A DNA stretch of 64,000 bases from positions 1 to 64,000 of the forward strand of contig PLTD01000175.1 in the NCBI GenBank assembly GCA_003165335.1, written 5' to 3'. The notes below the pieces were generated by a model. It made no database searches, was not told the origin of the DNA, and saw only the letters and a list, made by a program, of their open reading frames with translations. Below are positions 40,793-50,529 of the stretch, piece after piece. Both the position numbers and the translations under genes were made by a program. Position 1 is the first letter of the stretch; the number at the start of each line of letters is the position of its first letter. Source of the stretch: Rhodospirillales bacterium (GTDB lineage Bacteria > Pseudomonadota > Alphaproteobacteria > BOG-932 > Roseiterribacteraceae).

Positions 40793-42528
40793 TCGGTCGG
40801 CGGTCCAAGCTGGACGGTCGCCGGACCAAAAGTCACAGGCGTTTCCGCAATATTGTCTACCCACCGATAGATCGGCCAGCGCCCGTCCGCGAGCTCTGTT
40901 AGGGACGATGTGTCGCCGCCGAGGCGCGCTCGATAGATCCAATAATTTGCCAGTACGTGCTCGATGAAGCCCCGTGTCTCTTCAGTCGGCAAACTCTCTA
41001 CCGCCAAGAGCGGGTCGTCGTGGTCAAGCATCTGGCGAAAGCGCGACGGGTTGCCCGCACCACGATTATAAGCAACTGCAAGCAGCAGAAGATTCTCACC
41101 GATATTCGGATCGCGCATAAGAGTGCGCAGATAGCGTTGGCCCAGGTCCAGGTTTGTCGAAGGGTCGAAAAGCGATTTTTGCCGGTTTGGCGATATCGCA
41201 TCCGCCGTGCCCGGCATTATCTGCATAAGTCCGGCCGCGCCGGCTGGGCTCACGGCTTTGGGGTCGAATTTTGATTCCTGACGTGCGACTGCATAGACCA
41301 AGGCCGGGTCGACTTGAAAGCCGCCGCGTGGTTGCCAGGCTGGAAGAGGAAAATGCATGCTGGCATCGCCTGCCGGTTGCGCGATGCGCTGGGCGAGGTT
41401 AGCGGATAGATCGCCCAGATGCGCCGCATCGGCAGTCACGATGACCGCTTCTTCGAGTTTGGGGTTTCCGGCGGGATCGATCCGTTCCAGCTCTAATGCT
41501 GCCAGATCGCGGCGCCCGATTTCGAGGAGAGCGATTGCCCGGTAACCTGCAGGCGTCTCCGCCAGAATGTCCAGGTGTTCTGTTGTTAGCGATGCGGCCG
41601 ATACTTCTTCGGCGATGTCCAGTCCGAGCTTTCGCATCGCGAGCATGCCGTAGAATGTTGTTGGATAACGGCTCGCGTCGGTAAACCATTTGGACGCGGC
41701 TGCCGCGACACCATTGTGCTCATCAACTCGTCCTGCCCAATAGGCGCCTGCCGCCTGCATCCAGCCGGACGCGGTAGGTGACGCTGCTAACGCGACAAAG
41801 TGCCGGCCCGCTTCCTCAAATTGGCCAAGTCGCCATGCCGCCAATCCCGCGATCCAGTGAGATGTTGATGCTCGGTTGCCAAGCAGATTGATTGCCCGGA
41901 TAGCGTCAGCGAGCGCTCCCTTGTCATCGCGCGAAAAGAAGTGGCCGAATGCGTGTTCGCCGGCAACTGTATGCGGCTCTGCCGATGCGATACCGTCATC
42001 GGTATCATTGTCGGTAGCCAAGGCCTGAGCTGATCGCGGGAGTGGAAGAGACGCGTCGTGCGGCTTTTGGGACAAAGCTAAACGATAGATGTCGTCCGCT
42101 TCGGGCAAATCCGCGTAAAGGTCCATCCAAGCGCGCAAGTCGGAAAAAGGCACGTCTGAACTGGGCGATAGATAGCGGGTCGCCAGAACATGTCCAACTA
42201 AACGGCGATCCTGAATTTGCAGCGCCGTTGCCTCAACCGCAGCCCAATCAGACGAATCTGCGGCGCTGAAGGCCCGTCGGTAGCGTTCTAGGTCGCCGGG
42301 GGACAGACCGTAGCGCATTCCGGCCAATGCATCCTTCAACAGCCGACTAACGCCTGTGCCAGGCGTTATCGCCGGTTGCATTGCGACCGAAGCGGCATCG
42401 GAAGTAATGCGCTTTTGGGCAAGAAGCACTAGCGGGAGTGTAATCCCGGCGAGGAATAAGGCACGGGTGAATTTCCGTGCTGCGGACTTGGCCGAGGACG
42501 GCCTATCCGTGTCCTGTGAGGTAAACAT
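40789..42528 (-). CDS. Soluble lytic murein transglycosylase (SLT family)
   Basis: ALVYAVARQESKFDPKAVSPAGAAGLMQIMPGTA catalytic Glu motif, AYNRGAGNPSRFRQML, helical-repeat N-terminus. Confidence 0.92.
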   Translation of the reverse strand: MFTSQDTDRPSSAKSAARKFTRALFLAGITLPLVLLAQKRITSDAASVAMQPAITPGTGVSRLLKDALAGMRYGLSPGDLERYRRAFSAADSSDWAAVEATALQIQDRRLVGHVLATRYLSPSSDVPFSDLRAWMDLYADLPEADDIYRLALSQKPHDASLPLPRSAQALATDNDTDDGIASAEPHTVAGEHAFGHFFSRDDKGALADAIRAINLLGNRASTSHWIAGLAAWRLGQFEEAGRHFVALAASPTASGWMQAAGAYWAGRVDEHNGVAAAASKWFTDASRYPTTFYGMLAMRKLGLDIAEEVSAASLTTEHLDILAETPAGYRAIALLEIGRRDLAALELERIDPAGNPKLEEAVIVTADAAHLGDLSANLAQRIAQPAGDASMHFPLPAWQPRGGFQVDPALVYAVARQESKFDPKAVSPAGAAGLMQIMPGTADAISPNRQKSLFDPSTNLDLGQRYLRTLMRDPNIGENLLLLAVAYNRGAGNPSRFRQMLDHDDPLLAVESLPTEETRGFIEHVLANYWIYRARLGGDTSSLTELADGRWPIYRWVDNIAETPVTFGPATVQLGPPTD

Positions 42529-42616
42529 AATTCGTCCTCTAAACGATCGCGTAGTGAACTGCAATAGCGGCGACCTGTGTGGCAAGCACAAAAAATCCCC
42601 CGCCAGATCATCTAGG

Positions 42617-42632
42617 TGAGAATCAATTCTCA
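42617..42632. promoter_or_regulatory. Palindromic operator-like site TGAGAATCAATTCTCA
   Basis: Perfect 7-2-7 inverted repeat ~90 bp upstream of the lytic transglycosylase start, within an unusually AT-rich intergenic region. Confidence 0.35.
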
Positions 42633-43042
42633 GCTGTAAATATCACTATACCATTATGACTATGGCAATTTTATGTGCTGTTAATTGGTATTAATCAATT
42701 ATGCGATGCACAAGAATCTTTGGGTTATATTGCACATCAGGAGGAATTGCTAAATCACTGTAAACACAAATGATTCTGCAGTTATGCAGCATCACTTCTG
42801 TGGTAATCGTTCATGTGGCGTCGCAACGAGGCTGAATTGGAGTTCAAAGACCCAATTGCTCGAAAAAATCATACTGAATCGCTCGGTCGTGCGAGGCGAA
42901 AATGCCTGAAGCTAACGAGGCATAAAATAAATCCTACAATCGACGAATTCTCTTTCAGACCGATGGCATTGGCCGGGACAGGTTCAAGACTCGGGTGCGT
43001 ATTGCCGAGGCATCGGTGCCGATCGTCCGACGCCAAGCTCGC

Positions 43043-43720
43043 CTATGCAGCCTTTCTTTTGAAGCTCATCTTAGGTCCAAGGCGAGGCAGCAACCATTCC
43101 AGAGGCTTGCTCTGGCCCGCGGGCATCGACTTCTGGAACGCCGGGCGAGCCCAAATGCGATCGAAATAAGCCTGGACGTTCGGGTGCGCGTCTAGTTCTA
43201 CGAATGCAGTCACGAAATATACCGAGAATCCCAGGCTGGTGTCGGCGCCTGAGAACCCGCCGGGCAGTATATAATCCTGGTTCGCAAGAATATTCTCGAG
43301 CATATCCAGCCCCTTGCCGATGCGTCGGGATTCCAAATTGATGACGACTGGCGAACGCTCCGCCTCTGAGACGAAAATATATTGCTGAACCAGGTTCTGA
43401 CCATGAACCAGCAGAGTCTCGGCATAATGGATCCATTGCAACCAATGCGGCCTCTCGGGATGACCGACAGGGCGGTTGAGCGGGCTTTCGTATTTCTCGC
43501 AGAGATACTCGCAGATAGCGCCGGATTCGAACAATGTGAGATCGCCATCAACCAGAGCCGGAATCCGGCCCAGAGGATGGATCGCCAGATATTCCTTGGC
43601 CCGCAAGAATTTATGGTCGAACGGCATGCTGACCAGTTCGAACGGCACACCCAGTTCGTTCAGCAGCCAGAGAGACCGCATCGAACGGGTTTCGGGGCAA
43701 GAATATAGGGTCAAGGACAT
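43043..43720 (-). CDS. Glutathione S-transferase family protein
   Basis: TRSMRSLWLLNELGVPFELV, HPLGRIPALVDGDLTLFESGAICEYL. Confidence 0.9.
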   Translation of the reverse strand: MSLTLYSCPETRSMRSLWLLNELGVPFELVSMPFDHKFLRAKEYLAIHPLGRIPALVDGDLTLFESGAICEYLCEKYESPLNRPVGHPERPHWLQWIHYAETLLVHGQNLVQQYIFVSEAERSPVVINLESRRIGKGLDMLENILANQDYILPGGFSGADTSLGFSVYFVTAFVELDAHPNVQAYFDRIWARPAFQKSMPAGQSKPLEWLLPRLGPKMSFKRKAA

Positions 43721-43912
43721 GGGGAGGGCTCATGAAATTCGAAATGCTAATTGACTATAACAAGCACGCTATTGAGCCGCGATCAACGTAGATCAATGTT
43801 CCGACTCTTAGACTAGACGACCTGTTCGCGCCTGGTAGGCAGGCCGAGGTTTTTCGGCTATCTTCTCGGTGGAACAAAATTTACCGCCGCAGGCGGTTAG
43901 CGGGAGGACTGC

Positions 43913-45100
43913 ATGGAAAAGTCGGAACGGATCGCGATCGCCAAACATATCTTGGCCCTGATTGACTCGGAAAAGCCCTATATGGGCGAAGAGGCGTGGG
44001 AGGCGGATATCGGTCGTTTTGTCGATCAGGACAGATTCGACCTGGAGAAGCGCAAGCTGTTCCTGGAGCGTCCGCAGTTGATTGCCTTATCAGCGGACAT
44101 TCCCAACCCGGGTGACTACTACGCCACTGATATCGCCGAAAGGCCGATTCTGATTGTTCGCGGCAAGGACGGTGTAGCCCGCGGCTTTCTTAACGCTTGC
44201 CGCCATCGGGGCGTCAAACTCGCCGAAGGCTGCGGTCACGCCAAAGGATTTACTTGTCCCTATCATGGTTGGACTTTCAGCACCGACGGCGAGTTGATCT
44301 CCGTGCCCAGCCGTCAGGCGTTCGATCCTGAGCAAATGCGTGATCTGATCGCGTTGCCGACACATGAGGAAATCGGCGTCATTGTCGTTCATCCAGATCC
44401 TGAAGGGCAGCTCGATTTTGATGCCTTCCTGGGGCCAATGAAGGGTGTTCTGGAGGATATGGAGCTTGGTTCCTACAAGCTGGTTCACCAACATCGCGAA
44501 CCGGCGCGGATAAATTGGAAACACGCGGTAGACGGCGGGATGGAGGCTTACCATGTTCCGTTCTTGCACCCGACGACCTTTGGGACCGATGGCGGCGGTT
44601 ACCTGCCGCATATGCAGTTCGGCGACCATCACGCTTTCATCACTTCCGGTCCGGACATCAGATCGCTGAAGAACCTTCCCGAATCCGAATGGCCGCATTC
44701 CTGCCACTGGGGCTCTGTGAACGCGATATTCCCCAATACGGTGATCGGCGGCGGCAACCGGCAGGCTATTTTGTTTTTCCAACGAACCGAACCGATGGAT
44801 AAGCCTGGAGTGTGCAATTACAATTATCGTCTGTACGCCCAACCCGAAGTCGCAGAAAACGAGAAAGTCTTATCGGACGCGATTGCGCTGTTCATGAAGG
44901 TGGCGTTTGAAGAAGATCTGCCGACGCAGGTCAGTTCCCAGATCATGATGGAATCAGGTGCGGTCAAATCAGTCGTTTTCGGCAAACGCGAAGCCTGCTT
45001 GACCGGGATGCATAAGGGTTACGACGCTGCTATCGGGCATGATTCGGACGCAGCTGTCCGGAGCAACTCGGCGCGAATGGGTATTTCGTCGACCCGTTAG
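43913..45100 (+). CDS. Rieske aromatic ring-hydroxylating dioxygenase alpha subunit
   Basis: CRHRGVKLAEGCGHAKGFTCPYHGWTF Rieske motif; catalytic-domain region WKHAVDGGMEAYHVPFLHPTTFG. Confidence 0.93.
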   Translation: MEKSERIAIAKHILALIDSEKPYMGEEAWEADIGRFVDQDRFDLEKRKLFLERPQLIALSADIPNPGDYYATDIAERPILIVRGKDGVARGFLNACRHRGVKLAEGCGHAKGFTCPYHGWTFSTDGELISVPSRQAFDPEQMRDLIALPTHEEIGVIVVHPDPEGQLDFDAFLGPMKGVLEDMELGSYKLVHQHREPARINWKHAVDGGMEAYHVPFLHPTTFGTDGGGYLPHMQFGDHHAFITSGPDIRSLKNLPESEWPHSCHWGSVNAIFPNTVIGGGNRQAILFFQRTEPMDKPGVCNYNYRLYAQPEVAENEKVLSDAIALFMKVAFEEDLPTQVSSQIMMESGAVKSVVFGKREACLTGMHKGYDAAIGHDSDAAVRSNSARMGISSTR

Positions 45101-45115
45101 CACCGGAGAACACAC

Positions 45116-45454
45116 TCATCCATCCGGTTTGTTCGGCCATTGTCGCAAAGTTGAGATCAACGAAGAGGAAGGAGCAGTTCGTGCTCTTTCCTCTGGCGAC
45201 AATCCGCGCCATCTGATCTGATCGACCATCTCCACCAGGAGGCCCAGCGATGCGAGTTCCAGGCTCGTAGCGACCATGCTCCTGATGGTGAGCCATGTGT
45301 TAAATAAAATTACATTCGGATCGACAACTCGGCCTCGCGGCAGGGCGAACAGCAAAACGATCTCGATTAAGACAAACGCCCCAGCGACCACCCAAAGCAA
45401 GAATGCGAACCGATGGATCGGTTTCTTCATTGTGCGTCCCCCTAATAGACCCAA
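45116..45454 (-). CDS. Hypothetical small membrane protein
   Basis: ORF with N-terminal TM (FAFLLWVVAGAFVLIEIVLLFAL) between convergent neighbours. Confidence 0.55.
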   Translation of the reverse strand: MGLLGGRTMKKPIHRFAFLLWVVAGAFVLIEIVLLFALPRGRVVDPNVILFNTWLTIRSMVATSLELASLGLLVEMVDQIRWRGLSPEERARTAPSSSLISTLRQWPNKPDG

Positions 45455-45499
45455 GGAAGATACGCGGGGCGGCCTATTCGCCCTGCGTTGGGGGTTAGC

Positions 45500-45787
45500 C
45501 TATCCGCGGCCTTCGATGATGTCGCGGAGAAACTCGACGTGGCGGGCAAATTCGCGTCGGCCGACGGGGGTCATCCTGATGCGGGTTCGCGGCTTCTTCC
45601 CGAGGAAATCCTTCTCGGTCGCGACATAGCCGGCTGTCTCAAGTGTGGCAATATGGGCGCCGAGATTGCCGTCCGTCGCCTCGACGATGGATTTCAAGCG
45701 CGGGAACTCGATAGCCTGCCCGCCGGGCAGCGCATTTAGCGCCGCCATGATCTTGAGGCGCATTGGCTGATGGATGATCTCGTCCAT
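45500..45787 (-). CDS. Winged-helix transcriptional regulator
   Basis: QPMRLKIMAALNALPGGQAIEFPRLKSIVEATDGNLGAHIATLETAGYVATEKDFLGKKPRTRIRMTPVGRREF. Confidence 0.88.
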   Translation of the reverse strand: MDEIIHQPMRLKIMAALNALPGGQAIEFPRLKSIVEATDGNLGAHIATLETAGYVATEKDFLGKKPRTRIRMTPVGRREFARHVEFLRDIIEGRG

Positions 45788-45791
45788 GACC

Positions 45792-46349
45792 TCACGCTCC
45801 CCGCAGCCACAGGCCGGTCAGAGTCAGCGCGCCGCCGCCGACAAAAGCCATCCACAGCAGGAAATGCGCGGGCAGGAAAAAATAACCGCCCATGGTCAGG
45901 ACGGCGATGCCGACACCGATCGCCGAGTAACGCCAGCCGGTCCACAGTCCCAGAATCGTGTACATCGCCGCGACCAGCATCGGTACGAACGCGCCCATCT
46001 CAGCGCCACGCGGCCGCATGATCGCGACGGTGCTGAAGATGAAGACTGTGAAGGTCAGATAGATGACCAGGAAACGCCATGCTTGGCCTTTGTTACCTGC
46101 AGCGGCCTTCTGTGTGGACCGGCGGCTGAACAGGAAACTCAATATAAACCAGGCGACGCCGATAGCACCCCAGATGGGACCGCCCTTGGTCGGCATCAGG
46201 TCGCTCGCGCCATAACCGATGAACCAGAAGATGCCCCACATGATCACCTGCGGGGACGATACACGGTAGGAATAGAACGCGATGCTGCGGCTGCGGGCCC
46301 GCTCGACATCGCGGAGCGCTTCGACGGCCTGATCTGGAGTGAGCGACAT
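45792..46349 (-). CDS. Hypothetical multi-pass membrane protein co-transcribed with the regulator
   Basis: MSLTPDQAVEALRDVERARSRSIAFYSYRVSSPQVIMWGIFWFIGYG; several TM segments; 4-nt gap to the regulator gene. Confidence 0.8.
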   Translation of the reverse strand: MSLTPDQAVEALRDVERARSRSIAFYSYRVSSPQVIMWGIFWFIGYGASDLMPTKGGPIWGAIGVAWFILSFLFSRRSTQKAAAGNKGQAWRFLVIYLTFTVFIFSTVAIMRPRGAEMGAFVPMLVAAMYTILGLWTGWRYSAIGVGIAVLTMGGYFFLPAHFLLWMAFVGGGALTLTGLWLRGA

Positions 46350-46533
46350 GCTATGCCTCCTGTTACGATAGAGAGCTCTGTAATGCAGAGTGGTCTGCGT
46401 GGCAAGAGAGTTTGTCTGAGCTTGGCACAGGGCACAGGGGATGCTAGGCACCGGCGGTCGCTTCGGTGTAACTATCCACTCCACACCGGCAGCCATCGCC
46501 TGAGCAGCGTACTGCCTTGCGGGAAGGCCTATC

Positions 46534-47991
46534 ATGCTGCGCGGCCAAACCAATCTTCAAAGCGATCCCGCCGCACCGGCGCGCGCGCGCGCGCCACAGG
46601 GCCAGCGGGCAAGGCCGGTTTTGACCGAAGGGCCGATCGCGCGGACCCTCTTGCTGTTTTCGCTGCCGATCCTGGGCAGCAGCGTCCTGCAGTCGCTCAA
46701 CGCCTCGATCAACGCGATCTGGATCGGCCGGCTGATCGGCGCGAACGGGCTCAGCGCCAGCGCGAATGCAAACAGCCTGATGTTCTTCCTGATGAGCCTC
46801 GGGCTCGGGCTGGGGATGGCCGCCACGATCCTGGTCGGCCAGGGGCTGGGCGCGCGCGACATGGTCCAGGTCAAGCGTTCGGTCGGCACCACGCTCGTGT
46901 TCTTCACGCTCCTGTCGCTTGTGATCGGCACTGCGGGCTTCATCGCCGCGCCCCGCCTATTGATGGCGATGGGGACGCCGCCTGACGTGCTGGGGCTGGC
47001 TGCCGCCTATCTCAAGGTCATCTTCCTCGCCCTGCCGGCGATCTATCTCTACACCTTCGTCATGATGGCGCTGCGCGGCGCCGGCGATTCAACTACGCCA
47101 TTCATCTTCCTGGCGATTTCCGCCGCGTTCGATGTCGGGCTCAACCCGGTTCTTATCCTGGGCTTCGGTCCGGTCCCGGCTCTTGGGATCGCCGGCTCGG
47201 CGCTGGCAACTCTGATCTCCCAATGGATCGGGTTGGGCGCCGTGGTTATCTGGCTGTACCGAAGCCACCATTTCCTGCGTCTGACGCGCGCGGAATTCCA
47301 CTATCTGCGGCTCGACGGTGAAATCCTGCGGGCGCTCGTCGCCAAGGGCCTGCCGATGGGCCTGCAGATGATCGTCATGTCGTCGTCGATGCTGGTGATG
47401 ATCAGCCTGGTTAATCGCTATGGCGCTACCACGGTCGCGGCCTATGGCGCCTGTTTTCAGCTGTGGAACTATATCCAGATGCCGGCCATGGCGGTGGGCA
47501 TGGCTGTGTCGTCAATGGCGGCCCAGAACGTCGGCGCGCGCCTGTGGGACCGCGTATCGCGGATCGCCGGCATCGGCGTGTTCTTCAACGTGCTGCTGAC
47601 CGGAGTACTGGTGCTGCTTGTTACTGCGATCGACCGCGATGCCTTCGCGATATTCCTTGGGTCGGATAGCCCCGCGGTGGATATCGCGCGCCATATCCAT
47701 TCGGTCGCGTCCTGGTCGTTTATTCTGTTCGGTGTGGCCTTCGTGCTGTCCAGCGTGGTGCGGGCCACCGGCGCGGTGGTGCCGCCGCTGATCTTCCTGT
47801 TCGTCGCCATGTGGCTGGTGCGCCTGCCCTTCGCCTGGCTGATGTCGGCCCGACTCGGCGCCGACGCGATTTGGTGGAGCTTCCCGATCGGCTCAGCGAC
47901 CTCGATGCTGATGCTGCTCGTCTATTACCGGCTGGGCACCTGGAAAAAAGCCCACATGCTGGCGCATGACGCCGCCGTGGATGCGGTTTAG
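46534..47991 (+). CDS. MATE-family efflux transporter
   Basis: LLFSLPILGSSVLQSLNASINAIWIGRLIG, GQGLGARD, 12 TM-like pattern, NVGARLWDRVSRIAGIGVFFN. Confidence 0.93.
   Translation: MLRGQTNLQSDPAAPARARAPQGQRARPVLTEGPIARTLLLFSLPILGSSVLQSLNASINAIWIGRLIGANGLSASANANSLMFFLMSLGLGLGMAATILVGQGLGARDMVQVKRSVGTTLVFFTLLSLVIGTAGFIAAPRLLMAMGTPPDVLGLAAAYLKVIFLALPAIYLYTFVMMALRGAGDSTTPFIFLAISAAFDVGLNPVLILGFGPVPALGIAGSALATLISQWIGLGAVVIWLYRSHHFLRLTRAEFHYLRLDGEILRALVAKGLPMGLQMIVMSSSMLVMISLVNRYGATTVAAYGACFQLWNYIQMPAMAVGMAVSSMAAQNVGARLWDRVSRIAGIGVFFNVLLTGVLVLLVTAIDRDAFAIFLGSDSPAVDIARHIHSVASWSFILFGVAFVLSSVVRATGAVVPPLIFLFVAMWLVRLPFAWLMSARLGADAIWWSFPIGSATSMLMLLVYYRLGTWKKAHMLAHDAAVDAV
46579..46594. repeat. (GC)8 dinucleotide microsatellite inside the 5' coding region of the MATE transporter
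   Basis: GCGCGCGCGCGCGCGC read directly; encodes Ala-Arg repeats. Confidence 0.9.
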
Positions 47992-48641
47992 AACTCGACG
48001 TCCAACTCTTCCATCTCTTCGGGTTCCTTCAGGGCCGCTTCGACCCATTCCTTCATCGGCGGCCATTCCATGATCGTGTCGCAATAGGCCTTGGAAACCG
48101 CGGTGATCGGCACGTTGTAGGTCAGGAAGCGGGTACAGACGGGCGCGAACATGGCGTCGGCAATGGTCGGCGTTCCGAAGAGGAACGGGCCGCCGTAGCG
48201 CTCGATACATTCAGCCCAGATAGCCTGGATGCGGTTGATGTCGGGCTGGGCACCGGCGAAGATTTTGAAGTTTTTGTGATGCGCCTTGAGGTTCATTGGT
48301 AGGGCCGAACGCATATTATGAAAGCCGGAATGAATTTCGCCCGAGATTGAACGGCAATGGGCTCGGGCGAGCCGGTCCTTCGGCAGCATACCCTTCTTGG
48401 GAAAAAGCTCCGCCAGATATTCTGCGATCGCGAGTGTGTCCCACACACTTGCCCCGTCGTGATTAAGGCGCGGCACAAGAACTGAAGGTGCCAGCAACAG
48501 CAATTCCGCGCGGTTCGTAGGGTCGTCGATCGATACCACCTGCTCCTCGACTTCAAGCCCCGCCAGCTTGCACAGCAACCAGCCGCGCAGGGACCAGGAG
48601 GAATAGTTCTTGCTGGAAATGGTCAGCACGGGACGCGTCAT
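47988..48641 (-). CDS. Glutathione S-transferase family protein
   Basis: SSKNYSSWSLRGWLLCKLAGLEVEE, VPRLNHDGASVWDTLAIAEYLAEL. Confidence 0.9.
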   Translation of the reverse strand: MTRPVLTISSKNYSSWSLRGWLLCKLAGLEVEEQVVSIDDPTNRAELLLLAPSVLVPRLNHDGASVWDTLAIAEYLAELFPKKGMLPKDRLARAHCRSISGEIHSGFHNMRSALPMNLKAHHKNFKIFAGAQPDINRIQAIWAECIERYGGPFLFGTPTIADAMFAPVCTRFLTYNVPITAVSKAYCDTIMEWPPMKEWVEAALKEPEEMEELDVEF

Positions 48642-48801
48642 GGCCGCTCCTTATCCAATAGATACAATTTTACCGCTCGAGCGCAGCTAACGATATTGCA
48701 GCGCAATATAAAAAGCACTAGCGTTCATCACGAAACTTTTGCGTTCGACGGATAGAAAGACATTCGGCGGCTTCATTAAACGAGATCGGACGCCAATACG
48801 C

Positions 48802-50019
48802 ATGCTCTACCAAGCCTATCAAGCCTATGCTGACGCCTCTGAACCAATCCGCGCCATGGCCCGCGCCGGCTTGAGTTTCAGTAAGATATTCAATAGCTTC
48901 GGTGGTTCCAGCATAGGACAGGATTGGGCGGCCGCTCTGGAATTGACGGCTCGAAGCGGAATGAGCCACACGAGGCCTCCTTACGCTATAGACAAGGTAT
49001 TGGTCGGAAATCGCGAAGTGGCAGTGCGCGAAGAGGTCGTATTGTCGCTCCCCTTCTGCAATTTGTTGCGCTTCGCCAAGGACGACATTGCTACGCCACA
49101 ACCGAAGATGCTTGTGGTGGCTCCGCTTTCAGGACATTTCGCGACACTACTACGCAACACGGTCGAAACGCTGTCGCGTGACCACGATGTCTATATTACC
49201 GACTGGAAGAACGCGCGCGACATTCCACTATCGGATGGTGCGTTCGGGTTTGATGACTACGTGGACTATGTCATCAGGTTCCTGGAAACTCTGGGCCCGG
49301 GCTCTCATGTCCTGGCAGTTTGTCAGCCGTGCGTCCAAACGCTGGCGGCGGTGTCGCTGATGGCGGAGGATCGCAATCCGGCTCAACCGCTCAGCATGAC
49401 TTTGATGGCGGGGCCGATCGACACAAGGATCAGTCCGACAGCGGTCAATGAATTGGCGACATCTCATCCGCTCGATTGGTTCAAGAATAATCTCATTTAT
49501 CGTGTTCCCTTCAGACTGCCCGGAGCCGGGCGCAAGGTATATCCCGGCTTCATACAGCTGATCGCTTTCATGTCGATGAACATGGAACGTCATACCGCTG
49601 CTCACCGCGACCTGTACTTCCATCTTGCCAATGGGCGGATCGAAGAGGCCGAAAAGATCATGAGTTTCTATGACGAGTATTTTGCCGTGCTGGATCTGGC
49701 AGCCGAGTTTTATATCGAGACCATCGACAAGGTGTTTCAGCGGGCACTCCTGGCGAAGGGCGAATTGACCTATCGCGGTCGCAAAATCAATCCCAGCTCA
49801 ATCCGCCGCACCGCGCTTCTGACCGTAGAGGGGGAACGCGACGATATCTGCTCAGTCGGCCAGACTGCGGCAGCCCACGATCTTTGCAGTACACTGCGCC
49901 CTCACTTGAAGCGCCACCATCTTCAGGCCGGAGTTGGCCATTACGGGACCTTTAGCGGCAAGCGATGGAACGGACAGATTTATCCTCAAATCCGCAATCT
50001 GGTGCTGGCGGTCAGCTGA
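48802..50019 (+). CDS. phaZ: Intracellular polyhydroxyalkanoate depolymerase
   Basis: MLYQAYQAYADASEPIRAMA, DVYITDWKNARDIPLSDGAFGFDDYVDYV, VCQPCVQTLAAVSLMAED lipase-like box with Cys, HHLQAGVGHYGTFSGKRW. Confidence 0.93.
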   Translation: MLYQAYQAYADASEPIRAMARAGLSFSKIFNSFGGSSIGQDWAAALELTARSGMSHTRPPYAIDKVLVGNREVAVREEVVLSLPFCNLLRFAKDDIATPQPKMLVVAPLSGHFATLLRNTVETLSRDHDVYITDWKNARDIPLSDGAFGFDDYVDYVIRFLETLGPGSHVLAVCQPCVQTLAAVSLMAEDRNPAQPLSMTLMAGPIDTRISPTAVNELATSHPLDWFKNNLIYRVPFRLPGAGRKVYPGFIQLIAFMSMNMERHTAAHRDLYFHLANGRIEEAEKIMSFYDEYFAVLDLAAEFYIETIDKVFQRALLAKGELTYRGRKINPSSIRRTALLTVEGERDDICSVGQTAAAHDLCSTLRPHLKRHHLQAGVGHYGTFSGKRWNGQIYPQIRNLVLAVS

Positions 50020-50106
50020 TCGCTGCAAATGGATAGATAAAGCGAAGAAATAGGGAGGAAGCGCAGGGCGTGCGATCGGGGGAAGCCTGACGCAAGGAGA
50101 GTTCCT

Positions 50107-50529
50107 ATGACAGAAGCTGGCGTAACCGAATTTTCTCATGTCACACCTGCCGATACGGATTATGAGGACGGCGGCCTTAGGGGGTTTTTCCAGTATCGCG
50201 ATCTTGGGGTCGCCGAGGCGACACACGGCAAGGTCGTGGCCCACTTGGTAAAGGCGAAATTGCCGCCAACTGACGGCACCGGATGGCACAAGCACATCGC
50301 CGATTTCCAGATCGTCATCATGATGAAGGGATGGGCCAAATTCATGTATGAGGACAAGGTGACCTTGGTCGAAGTGGGCGACTGCGTCCACCAGCGGCCC
50401 GGGATAACCCACTACCTGTTTGATTATTCCCCGGACATGGAATATCTCGAGATTGTCAGCCCAGCGGATTTTAAGACAGTCGAAGCCGTCGGGCCGTGCG
50501 ATGTTCCCGGTGTCACGCCCTGGACTTGA
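50107..50529 (+). CDS. Cupin-domain protein
   Basis: DGTGWHKHIADFQIVIMMKGWAKFMYEDKVTLVEVGDCVHQRPGITHYLF. Confidence 0.88.
   Translation: MTEAGVTEFSHVTPADTDYEDGGLRGFFQYRDLGVAEATHGKVVAHLVKAKLPPTDGTGWHKHIADFQIVIMMKGWAKFMYEDKVTLVEVGDCVHQRPGITHYLFDYSPDMEYLEIVSPADFKTVEAVGPCDVPGVTPWT

Noticed and set aside
42813-43169. 118-aa ORF in the AT-rich intergenic region
   Set aside because: No recognisable family and it runs into the GST gene on the other strand
45774-46985. 403-aa + strand ORF spanning the membrane protein and MATE start
   Set aside because: Overlaps two well-supported genes, low-complexity Arg/Ala/Gly/Asp composition, no family
49313-49350. PhaZ with Cys in place of Ser at the lipase box
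   Set aside because: Known feature of intracellular PHB depolymerases (catalytic Cys)
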